The position numbers and the translations under genes are program-made. DNA of 64,000 bases from JBCCQL01 sp039414355 (GTDB taxonomy: Bacteria > Planctomycetota > Planctomycetia > Pirellulales > Lacipirellulaceae), in contig JBCDJN010000008.1 in the NCBI GenBank assembly GCA_039414355.1, positions 13,859-77,858 on the forward strand, read 5' to 3'. Below the pieces are notes generated by a model that did no database searches, was not told where the DNA came from, and saw only the letters and a list, made by a program, of their open reading frames with translations. Positions within the stretch are counted from its first letter, which is position 1. Every line of letters begins with the position of its first letter. This document shows, in pieces, positions 51,413 through 61,500 of this stretch.

Positions 51413-52456
51413 TCACCACGCGGTTGCGACCCGGCCGACAAGCTGACGACGCGGGACGCCCACCGCCGGGCCCCAGGTGCGGCTGTCGGTGGAGACCGCC
51501 TGATTGTCGCCCACCAAAAAGTACGCCTCGGTGCCGAGCGACCACTCGTCGGTTGAGTCCCGCAGCCCCCGCCGAGGGTCGGCCTCGTAGTAGAGGTCTC
51601 GCCATACCTGCAGGTCGCTCAGGGTGACGGGTCCGCCGGGCGCCGTGGCGATTGAAATACCCGTCACCGCCGCCGGTGGCAGGCTTGGCAAGGTCAAGAC
51701 CGGTCCGCCACCGATCGCCAGCAGCGGAACGCCATCGAAGGTCGAGAGCGTGGCCTCGATCAGGCGAGCGCCACCGAGCGAGGCGTCAGCGAGTTGCTCT
51801 TGGTCACCGCCGCTCGCGACGGCGAGCCTGGCCCGATTCCGATCGATCGTGGCGACCAACCGATTCGCCGCCTGGTCGATGGTGATCGCGACACTCGCGT
51901 CGCCGCCGAGGGAAACGGACGCCGTCACCTGAGCGTCCGCCACGGCGTTGAGCTGGCGCGACACTTGGTCGTTGAGCGGCAAATCGTCGCGGATCGGCCA
52001 ACCGCCGCTGGGGGCAAACCCGAGCACTGCGGCCTGCTCTTCGTCGAGCGGAGACCAGCCACCGTCCGCCATCCCCCAGGTGTTGCGGGTCGGCCGCCAC
52101 TCCGAGGGGCCTGAGGAGATCGGCACGCGCAGCTTCCGTTGAACGGCGATCGGCTTGGCGACCCGCTGCCCGTCGATCCAGAGGTCGCCGTCGCGGAACG
52201 CGACCCGCTCGCCCGGGAGGCCGAGGACGCGTTTGACGCAGAGCCGCGAGGCGTCGTCGGGGCGTCGGGCAACCACCACATCCCACCGCCGCGGGGACGT
52301 GGGCGTTCGGTCCACTAGCAACCGCTCGCCATCGAGTGTCGGCGCCATCGAGACGCCCTCCACCACCACCGGCCGCAAAAGGCCCAGCGCGACGAACGTC
52401 TGCATCATCAAAACCACCACAACGGCGGTGATGGCGGCAGACAAGAGACGCTTCAT
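51413..52456 (-). CDS. Second signal peptidase I with related insert
   Basis: A 347-residue S26 peptidase. Transmembrane helix MKRLLSAAITAVVVVLMMQT; box B VVEGVSMAPTLDGERLLVDR (Ser36); WDVVVARRPDDAS and RLCVKRVLGLPGERV (Lys75); box E FLVGDNQAVSTDSRTWGP. Between Lys75 and box E an insert of about 200 residues includes ASVSLGGDASVAITIDQAAN and ends LQVWRDLYYEADPRRG. That end matches SRDIYYIAD of the neighbour, so both inserts seem homologous. The full dyad and a canonical SxDSR box suggest an active enzyme. ATG 52456. The genes are tandem, 74 bp apart. Confidence 0.9.
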   Translation of the reverse strand: MKRLLSAAITAVVVVLMMQTFVALGLLRPVVVEGVSMAPTLDGERLLVDRTPTSPRRWDVVVARRPDDASRLCVKRVLGLPGERVAFRDGDLWIDGQRVAKPIAVQRKLRVPISSGPSEWRPTRNTWGMADGGWSPLDEEQAAVLGFAPSGGWPIRDDLPLNDQVSRQLNAVADAQVTASVSLGGDASVAITIDQAANRLVATIDRNRARLAVASGGDQEQLADASLGGARLIEATLSTFDGVPLLAIGGGPVLTLPSLPPAAVTGISIATAPGGPVTLSDLQVWRDLYYEADPRRGLRDSTDEWSLGTEAYFLVGDNQAVSTDSRTWGPAVGVPRRQLVGRVATAW

Positions 52457-52497
52457 GGCGGCACGTCGCGAGCGGGGGCAAGGCGGCTGCCAACAGT

Positions 52498-54480
52498 TTA
52501 CGCCGCCCGCTTCGCCTCGGCAGCCGTGTAGCCCCAAGCCGCCAGGTACGGCGCCATGACTTGGTCGATCTTCGCTCGGTCTGCCGGGTCGAGCACCGCG
52601 TGGCGGTTCTTCCGATAGTTGCGAACGCCTTCCATATAGTCGCTAAGCCGCGCGAGGTACGCGGCCGACGGCGTCAGCCCCAACTGTCGGTAGACATCCA
52701 GCACCGCCGCCTGCGGGTCGGCCTCCACGTCTTCAAAGCGAACCTCCGCCACCTGGTCGTCCGGCAAGGCGGCCGAGTCGCGGTAGAAGGCGTCCATCAG
52801 CCCGCGGTACGTGTCGAGGGCACGCGAGCCGAAGTTCTCCTGGGCGTACGGCGTCTGCAGCTGGAACACCGCGAGCCCGTGCTCGGTGAGCCGCTGGTTC
52901 GACCGCCAGACGTCGTGCGGGTGGCGGACGATGTGCACGAACTTCGCCCCCGGGAACAGCTCCGCCAGCATCGCCACGCGGCCGGTGTTGGCCGGGTTCT
53001 TTAGCAGCGGCGTCTGCCGCCGCCACGCGGTGAGCTTCCGCATCAACAGCCGGTAGCTGCTCTGCCAACGGCGCCGCTCGCTTTCGGAGAACCCGTCGGC
53101 GTGCCAGTAGCGATCGTGATGCGCGATCTCGCGGGGCAAACAGAACGACCAGTACGGCGACGGCGCCCCCATGCAAGCGAGCGCGAACTCTTCCTCCTGC
53201 GCCGTGAAGACCGTCATCTGCACCGAGTCCATCGGCCGCCGCCACGTCATCAGCGGCGTGAGCAGCGCCGTGGTGAGCCACCCGGTCAGGAAGCCGTGGG
53301 GGTTGAAGGCCTCGTGGTTCCGCGGGGAGCGGAACTGCGGGTCGAGCGCCAGCAGGTTGTGCAGGTGGGTGGTGCCGCTGCGGTTCATGCCGACGATGAA
53401 GACCGGCGGCGGCGGCGTGTGGCGGAGCATCAGCGGGGCGAGCAGCCGCTCCGGCAGGCTGAGCAGCGTCATCAGCGTTGAGCCGATCAGCGAAGCAATC
53501 GCCCGCGGCACGTACGGCAGCCCGATCCGCCAGCGAGCCTGCCACAGCACCGGCAGCCAACAGTCGAGCGGGGCGAGGCCGAGCAGGTTCGATAGCGGCA
53601 TGTAGCGTTTGAAGCTGGCGTCGACGCCGGCGTCGGGCTCGATGCGGCGTTCGCCCCATCGCGCCAGGGCGATCGCGACGCCAACCAGCGATGCCGCCAG
53701 CACGCCCCACAACATCGGCGCCTGCCGGGGGTCGCCGTCGGGGGCCAGCAGGGGCACGGCGGGGTGACTCCATTCGGTGCCCAGCAGGTGGGACTTCGCC
53801 ACGAACTTCCGCACCGCGATGCAGCCGGCCAACAAACCCGCAGGGAAGACGATGCTGCCAGTCCGCAGCCGCAACGACCCAAGCACCGCCTGGAAGATGA
53901 GCATGCCGACAAACAGCCGCTGGCCGACGGGCCCGGTCAAGCCGTCGCGGGCCGTGGCGGCGGTGGCGAGGCCGAACAGCACCGCGGGCAGCGCGACCGC
54001 GACGGCGCGCGAATGCCGGTCGCGGAGGGTCGATTGGAGGTAGCCGCTGAAGATGATCTGCTGCGTCACCGCAACCGGACCGGCGGCGAGCATGGTAAGG
54101 CTGGCCGCGACCAGTCGACCGGCGGTGGCCTCTTCCGGGTGCGGCACGAACACCCCCGCCAGGCCGACGGCCAAGCAGTAAACCGCGTAGCAACCGGCGC
54201 CGATGGCCAGCCCCAAGCCGGCGCGGCGATGCCACGCCGCATCGGCAATCAGGCCGTAGTCGGCCATCGGTCGGCTCTCAACGGCCATCATCGCTAGCAG
54301 GCTGCCGAAGGCGATGAGGATGACGCTGGTCGAGCCGCCGTTCTTCTCGAGCACCGAGAAATCGGCCCCGATCAGCCACGCCCCCGCCTCCAGGCAGGCG
54401 GCCATCGCCACGACCGAGGCTGCCCAAACCGCCAGCTTGGCCAGCGGCGAGAAACGTGCGATCCGCGTCGAGAGGTTCAT
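52498..54480 (-). CDS. CPBP-like membrane domain fused to a sulfotransferase domain
   Basis: A 660-residue fusion. Residues 1-300 hold about eight membrane helices. AGPVAVTQQIIFSGYLQSTL aligns with the CPBP motif EEIIFRGYLQ, but both glutamates are glutamine (about 139-140) and arginine is serine, so protease activity should be lost. From about 355 comes a sulfotransferase/tyrosylprotein-sulfotransferase-like domain: FIVGMNRSGTTHLHNLLALD (PAPS 5'-phosphosulfate loop) and VHIVRHPHDVWRSNQRLTEH (3'-phosphate site). Such proteins sulfate glycans or lipids. The cytoplasmic orientation of the PAPS domain is inferred. ATG 54480. It is the first gene of the envelope series, 41 bp before the second signal peptidase. 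Confidence 0.85.
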   Translation of the reverse strand: MNLSTRIARFSPLAKLAVWAASVVAMAACLEAGAWLIGADFSVLEKNGGSTSVILIAFGSLLAMMAVESRPMADYGLIADAAWHRRAGLGLAIGAGCYAVYCLAVGLAGVFVPHPEEATAGRLVAASLTMLAAGPVAVTQQIIFSGYLQSTLRDRHSRAVAVALPAVLFGLATAATARDGLTGPVGQRLFVGMLIFQAVLGSLRLRTGSIVFPAGLLAGCIAVRKFVAKSHLLGTEWSHPAVPLLAPDGDPRQAPMLWGVLAASLVGVAIALARWGERRIEPDAGVDASFKRYMPLSNLLGLAPLDCWLPVLWQARWRIGLPYVPRAIASLIGSTLMTLLSLPERLLAPLMLRHTPPPPVFIVGMNRSGTTHLHNLLALDPQFRSPRNHEAFNPHGFLTGWLTTALLTPLMTWRRPMDSVQMTVFTAQEEEFALACMGAPSPYWSFCLPREIAHHDRYWHADGFSESERRRWQSSYRLLMRKLTAWRRQTPLLKNPANTGRVAMLAELFPGAKFVHIVRHPHDVWRSNQRLTEHGLAVFQLQTPYAQENFGSRALDTYRGLMDAFYRDSAALPDDQVAEVRFEDVEADPQAAVLDVYRQLGLTPSAAYLARLSDYMEGVRNYRKNRHAVLDPADRAKIDQVMAPYLAAWGYTAAEAKRAA

Positions 54481-54539
54481 CCACGCGGATTAGCGATAAT
54501 CCGACGGCGCCGCAATGCCAGCAGAGCGGCGCCCCCGTG

Positions 54540-55523
54540 CTACTCGCCGAACCCGTTCGGGTGTTCGCGATGCCACGCCCAGGCGGACTCGACGACGGGG
54601 CGGATGCCGACGTGCTCGGCACGCCAGTCGATCTCGGCGGCGGCCGTCTCGGGGTTGGCCACCAACTCGGGCGGGTCGCCTGGCCGGCGTTCGCCCTCGA
54701 CCGTCTTGATCGGCTTGCCGGTGATGTCGGCGCACGCGTCGATCACTTCCCGCACGCTGGCGCCGGCGCCGGTACCCAGGTTGAGCTTGATTGCCTTGCC
54801 GGGCTCGAGGCGCTCGAGCGACTTCAGGTGGGCGGTCGCCAGGTCGTCCACGTGGATGTAGTCGCGGATGCAGGTGCCGTCAGGCGTCGGGTAGTCGGTG
54901 CCGAAGATCGTGATGTGCTCCCGCTGACCCAGCGCCACCTGCAGCACCAGCGGGATGAGGTGCGTCTCCGGCGTGTGGTCCTCGCCAATCGTCCCGTCGG
55001 CCGCGGCGCCCGACGCGTTGAAGTACCGCAGCGCCGCGTAGCTCATGTCGTACGCGTGGCGGTAGTCGTCCAGGGCGTGCTCGATGACCAGCTTGGTGAA
55101 GCCGTACGGGCTGATGGGGTGCTGCGGGTGCGTCTCCGGGATGGGCACTTCCTGGGGCGTGCCGTAGGTCGCGCACGTGCTGGAGAAGACGATCTTGCCA
55201 ACGCCGCAGTCACGCATGGCGTCGAGCAGCGAGAGCGTGCCGACCACGTTGTTGTTGTAGTACTTCGCCGGGTTGCTCACCGACTCGCCCACGGCGGCGT
55301 ACGCCGCGAAGTGCATCACCGCGTCGATCTTGTGCTCCTTCATCACGCGGCGGAGCAGCTCGCCGTCCAGCAAATCGCCAATGATCAGCCGGTCGTCGGG
55401 CACGGCGGCCTTGTGACCGTAGACCATGTTGTCCAGCACCTGGACTTCGTGCCCGTTGGCGAGCAGGTGCTTGACGGCGTGCGAACCAACGTAGCCGGCG
55501 CCGCCGGTAACCAAGATGTTCAT
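54540..55523 (-). CDS. galE: UDP-glucose 4-epimerase
   Basis: A 327-residue extended SDR interconverting UDP-glucose and UDP-galactose (or the N-acetyl forms). It has ILVTGGAGYVGSHAVKHLL, VMHFAAYAAVGESVSNPAKY, catalytic Ser in KIVFSSTCATYG, YGFTK (YxxxK), LRYFNASGA and YIRDYIHVDDLA (here as CIRDYIHVDDLATAH). All catalytic residues are intact. ATG 55523 sits at the Rossmann start; the frame is open to 55589. It is just upstream of the sulfotransferase fusion on the same strand (59 bp). It could supply galactose units for EPS or LPS. Confidence 0.95.
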   Translation of the reverse strand: MNILVTGGAGYVGSHAVKHLLANGHEVQVLDNMVYGHKAAVPDDRLIIGDLLDGELLRRVMKEHKIDAVMHFAAYAAVGESVSNPAKYYNNNVVGTLSLLDAMRDCGVGKIVFSSTCATYGTPQEVPIPETHPQHPISPYGFTKLVIEHALDDYRHAYDMSYAALRYFNASGAAADGTIGEDHTPETHLIPLVLQVALGQREHITIFGTDYPTPDGTCIRDYIHVDDLATAHLKSLERLEPGKAIKLNLGTGAGASVREVIDACADITGKPIKTVEGERRPGDPPELVANPETAAAEIDWRAEHVGIRPVVESAWAWHREHPNGFGE

Positions 55524-55779
55524 GGGGGGAGTGGCGGGTGCGAGTGACGGGTGAACTGACGGGCGTGGCCCCCAAAGCCACGAGACCAAGAGTCAGACAG
55601 CACCAAGAGACTAAACGGCCAGCCATAAGTCGGCAATGCGGGCCGCGGCCTAAGCCGACGCCGCAGCCCCACGATGTCGCGGTGCGAAAAACCTGACGTG
55701 TCCGCACCGCCTCGGCGACTATGCTCGTAGGCGGGCGGGCCGATTCCCGCCTCCTTCGATCTCAAACCGGAGTTCTGGA

Positions 55780-57003
55780 ATGCGCAGCGTGGCGAATCGT
55801 CTTGCCGGCCCGTTGAGTGTCGCCGCGGCGGCTCTCATGGGTTCGACCGTCGGCTTCGCGGAGCCCGTCACTCTGGGCGTCGACGTGCTGGGGCAAACCG
55901 GGTTTGCACCAATCGCCGGCAAGCGGGTGGGGCTCATCACCAACCACACCGGTCTTACCGCCGACGGGCGGACGACCATCGACCTGCTAAACGACGCGGA
56001 AGAAGTGGCGCTCGTCCGGCTCTTCGGCCCCGAGCACGGCATCCGCGGCGAGCTCGACCAGTCGCAGATCGATGACGCGGTCGACGGCCCGACCGGGCTG
56101 CCGATCGTCAGCCTCTACGGCCCCCGGCGGACACCGGACCCGCAGCACCTGGCCGGGCTCGACGCGCTGGTGTTCGACATCCAAGACATCGGCTGCCGCT
56201 TCTACACGTACATCTCGACCATGAAGCTCGCCATGCGTGCGGCGGCCGACGCGGGCGTGGCGTTTGTGGTGCTCGACCGGCCGAACCCCATCGGCGGCGT
56301 CGCGGTGGAGGGGCCCATGCTCGACCCGGGCGAGGAGACCTTCGTCGCCTGCCACCCGCTGCCGGTGAGGCATGGCATGACCGTGGGCGAGCTCGCCGAG
56401 CTGTTCCGCCGGGAGGGCGACGACCGCGGCCCGATCAACGTCAACCTGACCGTTGTCCCGTGCAAGGGCTGGCGCCGCGCGATGACGTGGGATCAGACCG
56501 GCCTGGTGTGGACCAACCCTTCCCCCAACATGCGGCGGCTGACCCAAGCCCTGCTGTACCCCGGCGTCGGGCTGCTGGAGACGACCAACTTGTCGGTCGG
56601 CCGCGGAACGGACACACCGTTTGAGCTGTTCGGCGCGCCGTGGATCAACCCAACGGAACTAGCCGCCGCCCTCAACGCGGCGCCAACGCCGGGCGTGCAA
56701 TTCGTCCCGCGTTACTTCACGCCCTCGTCCAGCAACCACGAAGGCAAGCGCTGCGGCGGTGTTGACATCATTCTGGAGGACGCCGACCAGTTGCACGCCA
56801 CGAACGTGGGTCTAATGATCGCCGCGACGCTGCGTCGCCTCTACCCCGACGGGTGGGAGACGAAGCGATTCAATCGACTGCTGGTTAGTGAAGCATGTTT
56901 CGCCGCGGTGAATGGCGGCGAACCCGCCAACTCGCTGCCCAGCCTCAGCGCTCAAGGCTTGAGCGAATTCAAGCAGCGCAGGGCGCAGGTGCTACGCTAC
57001 TAG
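55780..57003 (+). CDS. NamZ-like exo-N-acetylmuramidase (DUF1343), secreted
   Basis: A 407-residue protein. Signal peptide to about residue 27 (AAAALMGSTVGFA-EPV). The DUF1343 fold follows with KRVGLITNHTGLTADGRTTI, the hallmark RLFGPEHGIRGELDQ, VFDIQDIGCRFYTYISTM, DRPNPIGGVAVEGPML and NLSVGRGTDTPFELFGAPW. The family includes Bacillus NamZ, which removes terminal MurNAc from peptidoglycan chains during wall recycling. Periplasmic location is expected. ATG 55780. No MurQ/MurK or NagZ gene is nearby. It is plus-strand and divergent from galE with about 255 bp between. Confidence 0.9.
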   Translation: MRSVANRLAGPLSVAAAALMGSTVGFAEPVTLGVDVLGQTGFAPIAGKRVGLITNHTGLTADGRTTIDLLNDAEEVALVRLFGPEHGIRGELDQSQIDDAVDGPTGLPIVSLYGPRRTPDPQHLAGLDALVFDIQDIGCRFYTYISTMKLAMRAAADAGVAFVVLDRPNPIGGVAVEGPMLDPGEETFVACHPLPVRHGMTVGELAELFRREGDDRGPINVNLTVVPCKGWRRAMTWDQTGLVWTNPSPNMRRLTQALLYPGVGLLETTNLSVGRGTDTPFELFGAPWINPTELAAALNAAPTPGVQFVPRYFTPSSSNHEGKRCGGVDIILEDADQLHATNVGLMIAATLRRLYPDGWETKRFNRLLVSEACFAAVNGGEPANSLPSLSAQGLSEFKQRRAQVLRY

Positions 57004-57085
57004 CGCGAACGCGTGCAACGAGCCGGTTGCTTGCCGCCGTACGGGCGGTGACAATCACGCTCCATTCGTTGGCGATTGAGGGGCA

Positions 57086-58285
57086 GTGGACGTCGCCCTT
57101 CACCGCCATGCCGCCCACGCCTCAAGAACCGGTCAGCCCTTGCATCGCCCTCTGCTGCTCACCGGCGCCGCGATCGCCTCGCTTGGAACGGCGGCCATCC
57201 TCGCTCCGCTCTACTGGGCGGGTTCTCTGCTCTGGCTCGCCGGGCTGTTTGTCCTCGGCAGCGCGTCGCTGACCATCCTCCAGTTCCTTTGGGGATGGGC
57301 CCGCGGGCGACGTGTCCGCATCAGCCTGATGTTCGCCCTCGGCGTGCTGCTTGAGCTTACGGTTGGCGCCTTGCTCATGTCGGAAACGAGGGTCGCGATT
57401 CGGCTTCTCGCGTTGACGGTCGGCCTTGCGCTCGTGCTGGAGGCGGCCGCCCAAGCGTTCTTTTCGCGGCATCTCGATCACCGCCTGAGCCAAATCGGCC
57501 TATTGCTCCAAGCCGCCCTGACCGGCGGCCTGGGAATCGCCGCGTTCTGGTACCTCGGGTCCGAGAAGGTCGAAGCGATCGTGATCGTGGCGTTGGGCGT
57601 CAAGCTGCTGCTCTTCGGGGTCGCGCTAGTGCAGATCTCCTTCCACAAAGCGACCGACATCGAGAAGCGGTTCGTCTTCGGCGCCCAGCAGCCCAACGTC
57701 GTTAAGGAGACCCCGGGCGAGGTCTACGCCGTGTTCCTCGGCGGCGGCTACCACGTGGGCGTTTACGTGGGCAACGGCGAAGTGGTGGACCTGCTGCGGG
57801 AGCTCGACAGCTCCCGGCTTACCACCTGGGAAGACTTCCTGCTCGGCCGCGACCCCGAGCACTGGACCTACCCCGACTTGCCGCAGGTGAGCACGGAAGA
57901 GGTGGTGCGCGTCGCCCGCGAATCAATCGGCAAGAACATGCCGTACAACTTCCTGGAGTTCAACTGCGAGCACTTCTCGATCTACTGCAAGTCGGGCGGC
58001 ACAACCACCTACTCCAAGTACGCGCAGCTATCCTTGTGCCACGAAGCCATCTCGAAGCGTCCGCTGCTCGGCTCCGCCATTGAGTTGCAAGCCCGCGTCG
58101 TCGGCGCAATCACGCACGCCTTCGGCGGGGAGTTTGGCAAACACGCGTCGCTGCGCATCCGTCGAGCGAGCGCGTTCGTCACCAATCGCTTGCTGGCGGC
58201 TTATCTCGGCCAGGACCTAGAATCCGCGGCGGCGGAGTCTGACAAGGCATTCGAGAGCTCACAAGACTCGGCGGCGGGTGCGTAG
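57086..58285 (+). CDS. DUF308/HdeD-like membrane domain fused to an LRAT-like (NlpC/P60-superfamily) domain
   Basis: A 399-residue protein. Residues 20-185 contain about six hydrophobic helices in the HdeD/DUF308 style. Residues 205-320 form an LRAT-type domain: ETPGEVYAVFLGGGYHVGVY with catalytic-type H223, VGNGEVVDLLREL, and the hallmark EFNCEHFSIYCKSGG with nucleophile C294. LRAT-family proteins are thioesterase/acyltransferases acting on phospholipids. The remaining 80 residues hold an amphipathic stretch. GTG 57086 has a GAGGGG just upstream at a short spacing. Likely a membrane-linked lipid acyltransferase; substrate unknown. Stands alone between namZ-like and LamG genes. Confidence 0.8.
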   Translation: MDVALHRHAAHASRTGQPLHRPLLLTGAAIASLGTAAILAPLYWAGSLLWLAGLFVLGSASLTILQFLWGWARGRRVRISLMFALGVLLELTVGALLMSETRVAIRLLALTVGLALVLEAAAQAFFSRHLDHRLSQIGLLLQAALTGGLGIAAFWYLGSEKVEAIVIVALGVKLLLFGVALVQISFHKATDIEKRFVFGAQQPNVVKETPGEVYAVFLGGGYHVGVYVGNGEVVDLLRELDSSRLTTWEDFLLGRDPEHWTYPDLPQVSTEEVVRVARESIGKNMPYNFLEFNCEHFSIYCKSGGTTTYSKYAQLSLCHEAISKRPLLGSAIELQARVVGAITHAFGGEFGKHASLRIRRASAFVTNRLLAAYLGQDLESAAAESDKAFESSQDSAAGA

Positions 58286-58519
58286 CAAACCCAGAAGCGA
58301 TACCGCTAGTCACTGACCCCGAAAGGTGCTGCTGGGCAACCCATCCCACGCCGTGCGTCAAGGCAATCGCGTGGCTGTTCACTCTCCTGGAGGCTTCGAC
58401 CGCCCGCCGCGATGCCCGTGGACGAAGCCGGCAGCCGTCGCCGCAAGACGAACTCGTGTCGCTGAGCCTCCTGGCGATCCACCGGCGCCTTACTGCAAGG
58501 CGAGCCGCATGGCGCCCGG

Positions 58520-61500
58520 CTATCGGATCTCAACCCACCGGATGATCCTCAAGCCGGATACCTCCTGGCCGAAATAGAGCGATTCTATCTCCTCGGCCGA
58601 CGCCGCGCGGTTGTAGACACGGACGTCGTGCACGTCTCCCTCAAACAAGGCGTCGGTTGGCCATTCGCTGTCGCCGATCCAGTTGGTCGTGCGCTTGGAC
58701 GTCGGCACGGGGCTCTGCTGCGTTTCTGAGACGATGGACCCGTCGCGAAACAGTCGCATCAGTCCGGTAGCGTCGACCGTCATGGCGTAGTGATGCCAGG
58801 CGCCGGTGTGGAGGGCGCCCGTCGCGGTAATCGCGCCACCGCCGTCGCCGACATTCCCCTGGAGAGTTGTCGTCGTGCCCGTGCGACCAAGATCGATGCG
58901 GTAGGTCTGCAGCTCCGCGATCTGGATGAGCTTCTGTTCAGACCCGACGGCGATCGGCTTGACCCAGCAGGCGAGGGTCACGCCATCTGCAAAGGCGTCC
59001 GAGTCGAAGGCCGGCAGCATGACCGCGTCGTCGACGCCGTCAAACCGCATGGCGAGGTCGCCGTTGCGGGGGCCCTCGACCAGCATCGTTGGCGAGCCGA
59101 GAATGACTCCGTCGCCCCCCATGAGCGTCGAATCAGCCGCCGCCGTGCCGCTGGTTTCGTCAAGCTTCCAGTGGCCGATCAGCCCGTGGTGCTCCGCGAT
59201 CTCCTCCTCGGTCATCACGCGGTTGTAGAGCTGCACATCGTCCATGCCGCCCGCCATACTCTGGCCGATGCTTAAGCTGCCCGTCGGCGGCGCCAGTCCG
59301 TCCGTGTCGGCTGATGTCAGGTAGAGCTGACCGTCAAAGTAGAGTCGCACCTCGGACCCGTCGTAGACGCCGACCGCTTGATGCCAGCCCCCCGGCAAGA
59401 GGAAGAGCTCGTCGCCGTGTTTAGTCGAGTTGCTGCCGTCGGCCGCGTAGGCCCGGAAGCGTAGGTCGTGGCCGTTCTTGGAGATCCACATATCGGCGCC
59501 GTCGGTTCCCACGAAGTTCGCGAGCCACGCATGGCTCGTGAGGTCAGCAACCTCGTCGTCAAGGCGGAACCAACAAGCGAAGCTGATTGCTTCGGTGATT
59601 GTCGACTCGTAGGCGCCAGCGTCGCAGCTGAAGTAGTCGCTTGAACCAAAGGTCGCAGCGCCGCTGCGCACGCCGTCGGTCGCCCAGGTTGGCGTGCCGG
59701 TCGCGGCCAGATCGATTCCGTACCCGCTGCTGTCCGCGGCCGTGGTCCCGCTTGTCTCATCCAGCTTCCAGTGGCCGACGAGCCCGTAGTGCTCCGCGAT
59801 CTCGTGATCCGTCATAGCGCGACTGTAGGCCACAACGTCATCGATAAGACCTTCGAACGGACCAGAGCCACTCGTGTCGTTGCCAATGATGAAGGCGTGA
59901 TCGTTCTCCACGAGAGGACTGCTGCTCACCGAGGCTTCGCGGTCGAGTTCGCCATTGATATAGATCCGCAGCTTGTTGCCATCGAACACGCCCGTCAACT
60001 GCGTCCATCGCCCCGCTTGTAGCTCCGTGTTCGCCGTCAAAGACTCTTTACCGCTGGTCAAGTGAACGTGAAATCGGGGCTTGTTGGCGCTCGTGACGTC
60101 GAGGCGAAAGCCCTCGCTCCGGCCGTTGCCTGCGATCCGGGTTGAGCTGGAAATCGTGCCATCGGGCCGAACCCACGCAGCGATCGAGACGGCGTCTGCC
60201 CCGTCGAGAGCGTCAGCCGCTTCTTCGGTGGTGATCTCGCCATCGACCCCGTCGAACGCCGCGGCAAAAGACCTCACGCCGCTCTCTCCGAGGGTGGTGC
60301 CGCCGCTGTGGTCGCCGTCGTGACCTAGCCCGGAGCTGTCTGCGGCAACGGTCCCGCTGGTCTCGTTGAGCCTCCAGCGGCCGATCAGGCCGTAGTGCTT
60401 GGCAATCTCCTCGTCGGTGATTGCTCGGTTGTAGAGCACGACGTCGTCGATGGCTCCGTCAAACCGTCGGCTGGTGGCGTAGTCATCACCCCCGATCAGG
60501 AGCTCACCGGCGTCGGCGCTGACGACCGCGCTTGTGCTGACCGTGGCGTTTCCGACTAGCTCGCCGTCGGCGTACAGCTCAAGCGTGCCGGCGTGCTGGT
60601 TGTAGACCCCCACGTACTGCCGCCATCGGTCGACTGGACCAACGTCCGCGTTAACGCTCGTCCAAGCGCCATCGAGGTAGACATAGAAAGACAGCAGCGT
60701 TCCGCCCGCCCACGGGTGGAGAATCATTTGGTTTCGCTTGCTGACTAGGCAACCGGTTTGGTTCCAGGTCGCGGTGTCGGACCTCGCCCAGCAGCCAACC
60801 GAGATCGACTCCCTAAGGTCCAACGAGGCGCCGCCGGAGACGGTGACAACGTTGTCCGTGGCGTCGAACCCTGCCGCGAGGCCACGCACGCCCGTCTCTC
60901 CCAGCGTCACCCCGGCGCCGTAGGTTCCATCGATGCCGAAACCCGAGCTGTCCACGGCGGTCGTGCCGCTCGTCTCATCGAGCTTGTAGTGGCCGACCAA
61001 TCCGAAGAGTTCCCGAACCTCTTCCGCGCTGATCGCACGGGCGTAAACGCGCACGTCGTCGATGTTTCCATCCAAGTAACGCGTCCCACTGATGCCGTCG
61101 TCCCAACCGATGGTTAAGTTTCCAGAGTCGTTCTCCAGCAGCGTGCCGGCGGTGACCGAGGTCGTGGCTCGCAGTTCGCCGTCGACGTAGAAGCGGACTT
61201 CGCCGGCGTCGTAGTCGTAAACGCCAACGTAGTGATGCCACTCTTGGATACCACCCAGCGCGGCCATGTCGAATCCGGCGGACTTGTCCCCCGAGCCCTC
61301 CGTGTCGGCGCCCATGTAGACGTAGGTTCCGCCGAAGCTGGGGTGCAGGTAGAACTGGTTCCGCTTGCTAACCAAGCAACCCCATCCGCTCCAAGTGGCG
61401 GTGTCGCTCTTCGCCCAGCAGGAGACGGTCACTCTCTCCCGCAGGTTCAGGTCGTCCCCGCCTGCAACCGTAACGTATTGGTTGGTCCCGTTGAAGTTCG

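Noticed and set aside
58286..58519. Possible transposase remnant between the LRAT-like and LamG genes
   Set aside because: Short frames are Arg/Pro-rich on both strands, with no DDE or HNH motif and no terminal repeats.
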